From the NCBI RefSeq assembly GCF_947507565.1, contig NC_089178.1:3162001-3226000 (forward strand): DNA of 64,000 nucleotides, read 5' to 3'. This document shows positions 12,585 through 26,100 of the stretch, piece by piece. Every line of letters starts with the position of its first letter. Positions within the stretch are counted from its first letter, which is position 1. The translations under genes were made by a program, and so were the position numbers. The notes beneath the pieces were generated by a model. It searched no databases, had not been told where the DNA came from, and saw only the letters and a list, made by a program, of their open reading frames with translations. The stretch is from Oscarella lobularis (taxonomy: Eukaryota; Porifera; Homoscleromorpha; Homosclerophorida; Oscarellidae).

Positions 12585-14158
12585 ATGTACGCGGTTCCAA
12601 GTTGTCTCTACGCTATCGTCGGCGTTTTCATCGTCGTCGTCTTCGCGCAAGATTCCGATCGCATCGTTCCTCAGTCGACTCAAACGTGGCCGGCGTCGTC
12701 GCTGACGTTCGTCATCGACACGACGGGCAGCATGCAAGACGATATCGCGCAAGTGCGAGCGGGAGCCAATGCGATATTCGTCGAAATTCTCTCGCAAAGC
12801 GACTTACCCGTGCAGAATTTCATTCTCGTTCCCTTTCAGGATCCAGGTAGGGTAAATAAGAGGACAAGAAAGCTTTCGACATTCATATAGTAGACACTTT
12901 TTGGCTTCCTTACATAACAATGAATAGGCGGAAGCACGCTTTTTTCGCACGAGACCCCTTTTTTTAACTCGATACTCATCTCCATCTTTTCTCACAGACG
13001 TTGGTCCCGTCACGGTGACGCGGAGCACGGATGTATTCCAACAAGCGCTCGCCGACCTCTACGTCGACGGCGGCGGCGATTGCGAAGAGCGCGCCATATC
13101 GGGAATCGAACTCGCACTCCAAACGAGTCTTCCCGGATCGTTCCTATTCGTTTTCACAGACGCGAGCGCGAAGGATTACGATCGAACGGACGCCGTCATC
13201 AATTTGATTCAGTCGACGAGGAGCCAGGTGAAGAGGAAAAAAAACGAAAACCGCATTTCAATATCCTCAATTAGGTGGTTTTCGTTCTGACGGGCGACTG
13301 CGGCTATCGAAACTTTCCCGAATACATCGCATACGAAAAAATCGCCACGTCGTCAAAAGGCGAAATCTTTCACGTCGGCAAAAAGGAAGACGTCGGAATC
13401 GTCATACGACACATTCCTCTATTAGTCGGCGTTCGTCAAGTGAACCTTTTCTACGCCGTCAATTTGCCGCCGACGACGTCGACGCGAAGTCGCATCTACA
13501 CGATTCCCGTCGATTCGTGTCTTCAAAAATTGATCATTACCGTGTCGACGAACGGCTCGTTCGACGACGTGCGTCTCGTCGAGAACGAGCCCGTCGTCGT
13601 CGTCGTCGGACCGAGCGGTCGACGAAACTACACGCTGCTCGTCGACGAGAATTCGGTGAAAACGTTTCACGAAGAAATTCCCGAACCGGGTCTGTGGCGC
13701 GTTCACGTCGCGTCGCGTCTGCCCTATTCGCTCGTCGTCGGCGGTCGTTCGATATGCAATTTCAAGACGACCTTCTTTTATTCGCACACGCCGGGCGCTT
13801 TCTATCAACGACCCGTCATAGGTTTTTAAAAATAAATTAAACGATTTTTTATTTTTTGTTATTTTATTTTTTTTTTAGGGGAGCGTACGAATGTTGTTCT
13901 CAATGCCACCGAGCCCGACGTCAATTCGTCGTGTCGATGCAACGAGGCGACTGTGACGAGAATGACGCTGCTGCGATTGAATGGCGAAGCGATGCGAACG
14001 TATCACGTCGATTGGAGCGTCGACGAGCCGTACGAATTGGTTTCCGGGCGCAGTTTCGTCGTTCCCGATCACGCCTTTCTCGTCATGGTGTCGGGAAAGG
14101 ACGCAAACGGATTCGACTTTCAACGAATTTCGCATACGATTGTCCCAGGAATAGCCGG
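12585..14158 (+). other. Signal peptide, vWA and post-vWA region of hemicentin B
   Basis: Four exons cover this part. The vWA metal site reads DTTGS, so the second ligand position is Thr where many vWA domains have Ser. This agrees with other hemicentins. After the vWA domain, a region rich in beta-strand-like sequence ends in DFQRISHTIVPGIA, which matches the hemicentin linker before the first Ig. Two donor sites are possible at the end of exon 4, gtgcgg near 14159 or gtaatt near 14194. The first gives the smoother join to EPPEAVTP at 14221. Confidence 0.85.
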
Positions 14159-17100
14159 TGCGGTCGCGCCGTGGGACAGAAAAAAAATATCCAGTAATTC
14201 TCACGTTTCTTTTTCTGTAGAGCCGCCGGAAGCGGTTACCCCGGAATCCACGATTTTCTGGGCGATTCGAGGCGAACCGCTCGTGTTGCCGTGCGGATAT
14301 CGCAGCGTCGTTTCTGTCGACATCGCGTGGACGAAGAACGGCGCTCCGCTAAGCGACATCGACGAACGTTACGTTTTCTATCCGGACGGACGATTGGTCA
14401 TTTTGTCTACGACTGACTCCGATGCGGGCGTTTATCAGTGCGAAATACGAAGCAGCGAAGGCAACGTGAGCGGCTACGCGCTAAACGTGTCTATGGCAGG
14501 TATAGTACTAGAAAAAGAGATTTTCATATGAAGAAGGAAACGTTTCTTATTATTTCGTTTAAGAATTTCCCGTTGTTACGCTGTTTGGCGATAATTTGGC
14601 AGTCGAACCCGGACAATCGGTCGAGTTTCTGTGCATCGTCGATGGACGTCCTAATCCGGAGATTGAGTGGATCTTCAATGGAACCGTCTTATTTCCCTTC
14701 TCGAGGAAATACGACATTTCGTTTTTGAATCCTCTAACGACGACGTTGACTGTCCAAAAAGTTTCCGTCGCCTATCAGGGCAACTATTCGTGCCGAGCGA
14801 AAAACGTCATCGGGTCGTCGACGAAAACGTTATCGCTAAAAATTCAAGGTAGTCGCAAATCGGTTTCAAATCGCTTCCTCGCGACTTTGCTCTTTCAGTT
14901 GGACCGCGTTTGACGATCGTTCCCGACGAAGCGATCGTTCAAGAAGGTGGAAATATCGATTTAATTTGTCGCGGCGAAGGCCTTCCACTTCCTCGACTCT
15001 ACTGGTACAAGGGAAATCGACAGATTCCGAGCCAGTCAGTTTCGTCGTCCGAGCGAAAACTCCGCTTAATCGGCGTGCAATACGCCGATCGGGGAACCTA
15101 TACGTGCATCGGTGTCAATGAGAAAGGCCAACAGGAAGAGACGGTGGAGCTCACCGTGCACGGTGACGAAAACGCACTATAACGTAAAATATAATAGATT
15201 ATTTCCTTTTCTAGTTGCGCCGTCGTTTCTAAGGAGACCCGCTGATCAATCGGTCATCGTGGGAAGCAATGCGACTTTTAACTGCATCACTGACGGCAAT
15301 CCTGCGCCGACAATTTCCTGGCGCCGTGGAGGCAACGTCGTACTAAATGACGGCAGAATTTCCTCAAATGGACTAACTTTGAGAATTTCTGATGTTCGGC
15401 CAACGGACGCGGGATCGTATGTGTGCGAAGCTACAAACGTTGTCACAAAAGTGACGGCCACAGCGCAAATGATCGTCCTCGGTACGTAACTAGAAGGCGC
15501 ACGTCTGCATGCGCTGCTCTACACGTACGTATTTCATTTTTTTTAGTTCCGCCTCGTATCGGTCCCGTTCCGCCGCTTTTCGTTTCTACGCTGCTCGGCG
15601 GCTGCGTATCGTTTGACTGTCCGACGACCGGCAATCCGCCGCCGATCGTAGAGTGGTATCGAAACGGCGTCGCCGTGAGCGACAGCCTCTCGTCGACGTA
15701 TCCAAACGGCACGTTGTCAATATGCCGTCTTGACGACGACGATTCGGGACTATACGAATGCAGGGTGACGAACTCGGCTGGCGAGGACAAAATAGCAATC
15801 GAACTCGACGTTCAATGTAAGAGAACATTACATCACGAACACGCGCATTTTAAATTTTTTATTCGTCCTCCACAGTTGGGCCCGTGTTGGGTAGCCGCTT
15901 GATCGATCAGTGGATTCTCATTGGAACGACGGCGTCGTTCAATTGCGACGTCGCGCGAGCTCATCCGCCGGCGCAAATAACGTGGAACAAGGACGGTCGT
16001 CGCGTCGTTGTCGACGTCCGCATCAGCATCTCAAACGACGGCCGACGACTCGTCGTCGCCGACGTGGAGACGAGCGACGGCGGGGAATACGAGTGTCGCG
16101 CCGAGAACGTCGTCGATTCGGTGAGCACGTCTGCCGTTCTCCACGTCGTAGGTACGTACGTGTAACGAACGCTTTTTTTTTCGTCGTCTAAATGCGTTTC
16201 GGTTGCTTTTAGTGCCGCCGACGTTTTCTGAGGATACGTCGTCGACGGTGACTATTCGACAAAGCCAGACGGTTTTTTTGCACTGCCTATCTCTCGGATT
16301 TCCTAAACCGACGATAGCGTGGTACCGAGGAAACGATCGGCGAATACGAAACACGCCGACGAAATACCAGATATTTCCAAACGGAACGCTTCAAATTAGA
16401 AACGCGCAGGAAGGGGATAGCGGCGTTTATGTGTGCGCGGCGAATAACCGAGGCGGCGACGCGAGAAAAAACGTCACCGTCGACGTCCAGTGTAAGAGAC
16501 GAAAATATTCAATTTCATTATAATATAATTTTTTGTGCAGTTGCGCCGATTATTGTCAGCGTTCCGATCAGTCGAGCGGTGTCTGTGAACAACGCTTTTG
16601 TGCTCTACTGCGAAGGATTTGGAAATCCGCAACCGGTCGTCAGGTGGCTTCAAGACGGAACGGAAATAGGACGCGGTACGCAGCTCACAATTTCGTCCGC
16701 TCAGCCAGAAAGTGCCGGAATCTATTCGTGCATAATCGAGAATTCGTTGGGAAAGGACACAGCGAACGCGAGAATTGTAGTACTTGGTAATTCAAAAGAA
16801 ATCAACGATTTCGGTTTCCTTTTACCGTACTTCTACTTCTAGTTGGGCCAACGATTAGACAGAACGTGATTGCGACGTCGGTGGAATCGGGCGAGAACGT
16901 TCTGTTGCCTTGCACCGCGTCCGGAATACCGCCGCCGCTCATAACGTGGTCACACAACGGTTATTCGATATTCAATGATCGATTTAAATACGTCGTCTTT
17001 TTGAACGGAACGCTGAAGATCAATAACGTTCAAGTCGACGATGCTGGTCTGTATCAATGCCGCGCGATTAACAGCGTTGGAGACGTGACGTCAAATCGAA

Positions 17101-20100
17101 CCCTAGACGTGAAATGTACGCGACGATAACAAAGAAAAAAAGAAAGGGAAAACGCGAGTTTTCTTTCTTTTTTTTAGTCAAACCCATTATTATCGAGTAT
17201 CCGTTGGAAACGTCGGTATTCGTCGGCCAATGCACGCAATTCAATTGCAGCGGTTACGGCAATCCTTCTCCCGTCGTTTTATGGGAAAGAGACGGCCGAC
17301 GTCTCTCGACCGGCGCCGGCGTGCGAATATCGTCGGACGGGACTCGACTGACTTTGTGTCCGGTGAAGGCAGCCACAGCCGGCTCCTTCACTTGCGTTCT
17401 ACGCAACTCCGTCGGTCGCTTCCACGTGTCGGCGCAACTTCACGTTATCGGTATGAACTATACTTACAATCTATTCGTTCGTAATTTTTTTTTCCCAGTT
17501 CCACCCAACATTACGACAAACGTCATTCGCGTTTCGACGATTGTCGGCGGACCGGCGTTTCTACCGTGCGACGCGACCGGCAACCCGACGCCGACGATCA
17601 GCTGGTACAAGAACAACGTCAGAATTGAAAACAGTCCGCCAAAGCATCGCATTTTTGCCAACGGAACCCTACGCATCGACGCCGTCTCGAAAGCCGACGC
17701 CGGCTCGTATCAATGCCTTGCCGTCAACGAAGGAGGCCCGACTCGCAGAAACATCTCCATCGACGTTCATTGTATAAAGAAATTAAAATACGTATTATTA
17801 TTATGAAAAATATTTTTCCTCTTTTGCAGACGGCCCGTCGATTATCGGCCATTCTCGTGGACAGTCGGTACCGATTACCGGCAACGTTCGTTTCCATTGC
17901 ACCGTCTCGTCGAATCCGACGGCGACGATTGCCTGGCTCAAGGACGGCGCGACGCTTTCGCTCGATTCGCGACACGCCGTCTCGCACGGCGGAGCGCGTC
18001 TCGCGATCGCCGACGTTCGTTCGTCCGACGCCGGCACGTACGCGTGCGTCGCGACGAATCGCGTCGACTCGACGAGAGCGTCGATGACGCTCGACGTGAT
18101 CGTGTCGCCCGTCATTGAATCGACGACGACGGCGATCGACGACGTGACGGCCGTTCTCGACGCCGTCGCGTGGTTGCCGTGCAATGCGCGCGGCACTCCG
18201 TCGCCGAAAATCGAATGGTTTCGAAATGGGACCAAAGTGGCCGAAGTGTTGCCGAAGATTCGCGTTATGCAAAACGGAACGCTTCGGATTCAGAATTTGG
18301 ATCGCGCCGACGCGGGAACGTATCAGTGCGTGGCGACGAACGTCGGCGGCCGAGACACGAAGCAAATCAACCTAGACGTTCATTGTGAGATAAAGTCGAT
18401 TTTATTTTGCGAATAGTTTTCTACGTCGTTTCTCCGCAGTCGGTCCGAGCATTACGACGGCGCCGCGACGACAAGAAGTGCAGGCGGACAGCGACGTCAC
18501 GTTCCGTTGCATAGCAATCGGCAATCCGACGCCGCGTTTGACTTGGGACAGGGACGGCGCGCCGTTGACGTCCGACTCTCGCGTCAACATTTCGCCGGAT
18601 GGCACGACGCTGCTCATTCGCGACGTTCAGCAGAACGACACGGCCTACTACGCGTGCACGGCGACGAACACGGTTATAAATATTCAGCAGAGCAGAGTCT
18701 TGAAGATCACGGCAACGGCGAGATTAGACGTCATTGGTAAGGAGAGAAGACGTCGTCGCAAAAAAAATAACTCATCTCAAATCGTTTCTATCCTAGTTCC
18801 TCCTTACGTTGTCTGCGATGATTACGAAATCGACGTTCCCGTGAACGGTCCCGCTTGGTTGTCGTGCTACGTGGGAGGCGTGCCGCTTCCGTTGGTTCAA
18901 TGGCTGAAGAATGGGCGACTCGTTTTCGGGTCCGGCTATTCGGTTTTGAATAACGGCACGTTGCGAATTACGACCGTCGCGCGAGACGACAGCGGCGTTT
19001 TCGAGATTGTAGCTCGAAACAAGGTCGGCATAGCTCGGGAAAGCATCACTCTCAACGTTCAATGTAAGCCTCCGAAAAGACGGGGGGGGGTTTAGATTAA
19101 TTAATTGAGAGAATTCGCCTTCTTTTTGTTTCAGATGGACCAACCATTAGAACGATGATAGACAACGACAAGTCGGTTTTGGTCAATCAAAGCGTTCTTC
19201 TCGAATGCCACGCCGACGGATATCCCTATCCGACCGTTTTCTGGGAATACCAGGGGAAGCGGCTGTCAAGTTCGACACCTGAAATGACAGTCTCGTCCAA
19301 CGGGTCAATGCTACTGTTGAAAAATATTCAGGTTTCGAGTGCAGGCTGGTACGTCTGCGTAGCGAAAAATTTTCTGGGACAAGACAGCTCCACGGTTGCT
19401 ATTCGAGTTATTGGTATGCAACCGATCGTTTCTCGTCGTACTCTACAACGATTTTTTATTTTTTAGAGCCTCCGTCTCCTTTGGGCGGAATTCACGTGAA
19501 ATTGAATCAAGTCGATGGTGGATCGGTACTTCTTCCTTGCAGCGTGACCGGAACCCCAACGCCGATTATATCGTGGTTTGATGCGACGGGAAATCGCGTC
19601 GATGGAAGAGATCCGCGCTTTCGGACGACATCGAACGGCCTATTGCAAATTCGAGGCCTTCGGGCCTCCGACAGTGGAACGTACGTTTGCAATGCGAGCA
19701 ATTCCGGCGGCTCGATCAACGTCAGAGTGACGCTGAACGTCCATTGTACGTCTATCGCAACTATAGTATTCTTTTCACAAAACAATTTATCATTTAGATT
19801 CGCCGTCTGTAAATTTCATTTCGCGACACCAGACAATTTTCGTCGGAAACTCGGTGAATCTGTCCTGTTTAGCCGAGGGAAATCCGTCGCCTAAAATCAC
19901 GTGGGAATTTTCCGGGCAACCCATTTCGACAACGTCGTCAGACTTCGTCATTTCACCGAGTGGCAGTCAACTTCGAATCGACTCGGTTAAGACGTTGAAC
20001 GGCGGCGTGTACACGTGCGTTGCGACGAACGTCGTCTCCGAGAGTCGACGATCAGTTCAACTGTCAGTTATTGATCCTCCCAGAATCGCGACGAACGTGG

Positions 20101-23100
20101 AAAAAATTTCGGTGAACGAAAACGGCGTCGCCTTGTTGCCTTGCCTCGTTTCGGGCAGTCCTCGTCCGATCGTCTATTGGATAACCAGCGACGGATCGAC
20201 CGTTCCGCCCATTGACTCGCGACGACGAATAGTTGCGAACAACGCGCTTCGCATTGCGAATGTTCAACGGAGCGACATCGGATCGTATCGCTGCGTTGCG
20301 ACGAACGTCGGAGGCTCTACCAATGCTAGCGTCACGTTTGACGTTCACTGTAAGGCAGCGCTCGTCGTCATGTCATGTTTCTAATATTCCGTGGTTCACA
20401 CAGATCGGCCTGCTATTCTAACTATATCGAAAGATCGCTCTATTGTTGCCGGATCTTCCGTCACGCTTCTGTGCGACGTCGCCGGAAATCCCAATCCGGA
20501 AATATATTGGGAGTTCATGGGACGGCGTCTCGTTTCGACTCCGGACGGCAACCTGACGATCGACGATGCACGCCTTTCGGACACCGGTCAGTATACGTGC
20601 GTTGCTGTCAACTCGGTTGGCGAGGCACGGCTGAATACAAAAATCGACGTCATCGGTGGGATAAAATAAAATTATGTTTGCAAGCAGTTTGATTATACTT
20701 TCTAGAACCGCCTGTTTTGGTTGGGAGTCTGCTCGATGTTACGGGCCTGTGTCAGTCGACTGTTTGGCTACCGTGCACCGTATCCGGAGACCCTAAGCCG
20801 ACCATCAGCTGGTTCAAGAATGGCTCTCCGATTGATCTCGGCAATCAACGGTTTCAGGTGATGGGCAATGGGACGTTGCGTATTAATAGCTTGAGCGTCG
20901 CCAACGGGGGTGTGTACGAGTGCATCGCGACGAATCCCGGCGGGCAAATCGCAGCCAATGCGACACTGATAGTACAATGTAGGTACTTGGAATAGGAAAC
21001 TACGAGATATTTCCTATGTACGGCACGGTTTTAGGTTCTCCGCGTATTGTACAAGCGCCGACGAATCGGTCTGCTTTCTGGGCGACGACAGTGTCTTTTA
21101 CTTGCATCGCCGAAGGCAATCCTAGCCCGACCGTGTCGTGGCGTCTGCCGAAATCTTCGGCGGAAACACTTACCGGCAGTGACTTGGCACATTTTGTCTA
21201 CTCAGCCGATCAAACGACGTTGACGATTAGAAATGTTCAGTCTAGCAATTCGGGTTTTTACGAGTGCATTGCGACCAATCGTCTTGGAACGGCACGATCT
21301 ACTGCGAAATTGGACGTCGTTGGTAAGAAAAGAAAAACTTTCTTATAAATCTCGAGTCGTTTCTTGTATAGTGAATACGACTTGTTCGCTCGATTTCATC
21401 GTGATTGAAGTTGTTCTCGGTGGGACGACGTGGTTGCCGTGTTCCGCTAGTGGAATTCCTTCTCCCAAAATTTCGTGGCATCGCAATGGAGCACCGATTT
21501 CTGCTCGAAATCTGCGATTGCAACAGGCGAGAAACGGAAGCTTGCGAATCAGTAACACAATAGAAACCGACGGAGGAAATTACGAGTGTCAGGCGGTCAA
21601 CAGCGGCGGGACGGCAGAATGCGAAATTGTTCTCCTTATTCTAGGTAAGAAGGTTTTTACGTATTCTTTTTGTGCGTATATTTTCTTGGCAGTTCCACCG
21701 GTTGTCACGCTTCCACCGAAAGATGTATCTAAGATTGTCGGCGAAGACACGACATTTAAATGCAACGCAACGGGGAATCCGCCACCGGCCATCAAGTGGA
21801 AAAAGGACCTCCAGACCATTCAAAACATCCCAAACAAGACAGAAATATCAAACGACGGACGACTTCTCACAATTTTCAGCGTCGAGCCAAACGACGCGGG
21901 ACAATATCGATGCGTTGTTTCGAACAAAGTTGACGAAACAGAAATAATCGCTGAACTGAAAATTAGAGGTTGGCTTATTAATTAAATATAATTGGTATTT
22001 TTATGTGTTGTTTTTTTTCTAGTTTCACCAACTGTGACGACGTCCTTCATCGTTACGCCTATTCTCGGCTCGACTGCCGTGCTCACCTGCACCGTCACTG
22101 GCGATCCAGATCCGCACGTGAGATGGTATTTCGGCGGCAGGCGAATCGACACTATTTCACTTCCACGACATCGACTGACCGGCAATTGGTCACTGGAAAT
22201 CTCCGACGTGGAGATTGTAGACGACGGACTCTACACGTGTGAAGCCGTCAATACAGCAGGCCAAGCAAATGGCACGACAATAGTAGACGTGCTATGTACG
22301 TAAAACACTAATAATGTTTACCAGTGCGTGAACGATTTTTTCATTATTAGATCCTGCTACGATTATCGAAGTTCCGCAGAATGTACGCCTTCTTGCCGGG
22401 CAAACGGCGACGTTTACGTGCAAAGCGGACGGCAATCCGACACCGACAATTCGATGGAGCAAGGGATCGTCGACGTCGATGCTGAAAGATATTCCGGACG
22501 GAATGAATGTGTCGATCGACGGCACGCTGTTGACGATTACCGACGTTCAACCGTCTAAAGCCGGTTGGTACACGTGTTTGGCCGAAAACGAAGTTGCCAC
22601 CGATAGTCGTTTCGCCAGACTCCGCGTCATTGGTACGCGCATTGGGTGTCGGTAGAGGGTCGATTTGACGTCATTTTTCCTCTTTTTTTAGTTCCGCCTC
22701 AAATTAGGCGAACTGACGTGAGCGTTTCGGCTGAAGTTAATGGCGACGTCTTGCTGCATTGCGACGTAGACGGAAACCCGTCGCCGACTGTCGCGTGGTT
22801 TAAGAATGGGACGAGCATCGTGCGAGAGACGCGTTACGCTGTCATGGCAAATCATTCGCTCATAATTACCGATTTGCGTTGGGAGGATAGAGGAACGTAC
22901 GAATGCGTTGCTGTCAACGTCGGCGGCGAAGATCGATTGTTAGTTACACTGGATGTATTGGGTAAATTGAGAAAGGCAAAATGTACATATCTAATTAAAC
23001 TTTCTACGTAGTTCCGGCGAGTGTTTCCGTATCACCTAAAAACCTGGAGATTATTGGTACGAAGAGAGCGACATTTACATGCATTGTCAATGGAAATCCC

Positions 23101-26100
23101 ACTCCAATCATTACGTGGAGAAAAGACGGCGATGGCGCGAGTTTTTCTATCGAACGGTCTCGAATTCAATCGTCATTCGGTCGCAGCGTTTTGACGATCG
23201 ATCAAACAAAACCTACGGATTCTGGACGATACGTTTGCGTTGCGAATAACGGCATCGGCGACGACGAAGACGCGGCTGAATTAAAAATCAATGGTAAATT
23301 AAAATTTTTCACGGCGTTTTTGCATGTAAGCTCTTGTTCTAGTGGCTCCATCGATGCCGAATTTTACCCGTGAAACGTTCGTCACCTACATTCGAGGCAG
23401 TCACATTTACTTGGACTGCGTGACGACCGGCATTCCACCTCCTAAAATACACTGGGAATTCAACGGCGTTCGAGTCGACACGAGTCTAAGCCAATATCTC
23501 TTGTTCCCTAACGGAACTCTAAGAATTGATTCGATCGATCCGAGCGAAGGTGGCAACTACACGTGCGTGGCACAAAATAAAGTCGATTCGATAAGAGGCG
23601 ACATCGGTGTCATCGTTTGGGGTAGAAATAAAAAAATATGTTTAGTTTTTTTTTGATGTTCTTTGCTTAGAACTACCAAGTTTCGAGCCGTCTGTCGTAA
23701 ATCACGTCATCGTTCGAGGCGACACCGTTTTTATGAACTGCGTCGCCCGCGGCAATCCGACGCCGTCTCTGTCGTGGGAACGAATGGGTCACGGTGTCGT
23801 GCTCGAACGCGACGCGAATCGTTACACGATTTTCCCAAATGGAACACTAAAAATTGTCAGCGTGGAAAAAGAGGACGAGGGAAGATATCTGTGCACGGCG
23901 ACGAATCGATTAAAATCCGTCAGCATGGAACACATGTTGGACATAACCATTCCGCCGTCGATTCGTCCCGTCGACCCGTCGGTTGTGAACGTCGGTCAGC
24001 CGGCGTTTCTCTCCTGCCCGTCGAGCGGGGAACCGGAGCCCAGTTTCGAATGGACGTTTCAAGGAGGAACGATCGTCGCATCGTCGCGTTATCGTCTCTT
24101 TCGAAACGGCACGCTTGCCATCGTTCGAACGAACGCCACCGACATGGGCAGCTATATCTGTCGGGCGACAAATCGAGCCGGAACGGCTACGAGGACAGTC
24201 TTCTTGCTTGTCAGAGGTATTATAGAAAGACTTGCTTACCCGATTACTGTTATATAAAAATGTTGTGATGTTTTTGCAGTGCCTCCGTCGATCGTCGATT
24301 TCAGTGGATTCAACTTGACTGTCGTTGTCGGCGACGTTTTTGAGTTGCCGTGCGGGGTGACAGGCGATCCGGTGCCTCAAATCGAATGGTCATTCGACGA
24401 AACATCGATCGACGCAAACAGCGATCGACGATACGTCGTTACCGACGACGGCACTTTGCGAGTGACTCGCGTGTCAAGAGACGACGCCGGACGATATAGG
24501 TGCATAGCACGCAATCCGGCCGGCTACGATAGCTACGTCGTCACTGTCGACGTTCAATGTACGGGGGGAAAAAAGACGCTTTGTCGCATCCATTCAACGA
24601 AGACTCCTTTTGTTTTGTTTTTTTTGCAGATATGCCTACTATTCGTTCGTCGTCTTACAGCACGAACGTGACGATCGGCGGCACCGTCGAGTTGATTTGC
24701 CGCAGCGTCGCCAATCCCCCGGCCGACGTTGCGTGGACGTTCAAAGGCGACTCTGTTTCCAATCGCCGCGGCTTCACCCTTCTCCCTTCGGGATCGCTAC
24801 GAATAGAGGATATCGGAGTCGACAAAAGCGGCACGTACACTTGTTCGGCGAGCAACAAGCTGGGAAGCGATTCAATTCAAGTTTACGTCGACGTTTTCTG
24901 TAAATTTGTCTCGCGATAATTAAATTCATCTCTATTATCTCTTCTCTCTCGTAGATGCTCCCTTCGTTATTAGCGACCGAGAACGCATCGTCATCACGGA
25001 AGGAAAAAGCGTCGCTCTGGACTGTTTATCCCTCGGAAATCCCAATCCTAAAGTGACGTGGAAAATAAACGGAAGAGACGTGCAAAGCGGCGACGGAAAT
25101 TTCGAGATTTTTCCGAACGGAACCCTGCTCATTGTTTCGGTGCGCGCCGAAGACGACGGAACTGCAGAATGCGAAGTGACCAATCCAATCGGTTCCGTAC
25201 AACAGGTTCACCGAATCACTGTCAACGGTTAAAAGCAGCATATATGCATTAATTGACGTAATTCGAATACCCTTTTCGCAGTTAAACCACGTATATCGTC
25301 TACGGGCGACGTTTCCTTCGACGAAGGCGAAACCGCCTATCTTTCCTGTCCGATTGTGGGAAAGCCAAAGCCGACGATCAAATGGTACTACAACGGTTAT
25401 CCTGTTGAGAGTGTGGGCAATAACAGGCTGAAGTCTGTCAAAAACGGTCAGCTGCGAATTCGACGCGTGAAACCGTCCGATTCCGGCACGTACACGTGCA
25501 CGGCGACAAACGAAGTCGGCAGCGATCGTCTTGACATATCGGTTTTGGTGAAATGTAAGTGACTTCAACGTGGGATTTTTTCTCGTCGTTAACGGCGCTC
25601 GTTCTCGCAGTTCCGCCTCGCTTTACTGGAACGGGAAGGATAACGAATGTCGCGGAGATTCGCGGAGGGCAAATCATATTAGATTGCGCTGCGATTGGAA
25701 TGCCGCTTCCGCAAATTGTGTGGCTGAAAGACGGCGAGCCGCTCTCGTTCACAAACCGACTTCGCGTGTTCGAAAACGGCACTTTGCGCATCGATGACGT
25801 GCAATCGACAGATGCGGGTCGATACACCTGTCGCGCGGAAAATAATCTTGGAACGGTGGAATCGAAAGTGGCTGTGACGGTCAAAAGTAAGTCGGTTTCC
25901 TTTCAAGTTTTTAATTTGGAAAAATTTTGGTTTTAGTTGCTTCGAGAATTGTCGTGTTTCCCGTCGACACGACTGTCGTTTTGGGAGAATCCGTCACGCT
26001 CGAGTGCTCCGGTACCGGTTTTCCAGTACCAAGCATCACTTGGCTGAAGAACGGCGTCAAAGTGCAGCTGGGCAGCGATACGAGAGTGTCTCAATCCTCT

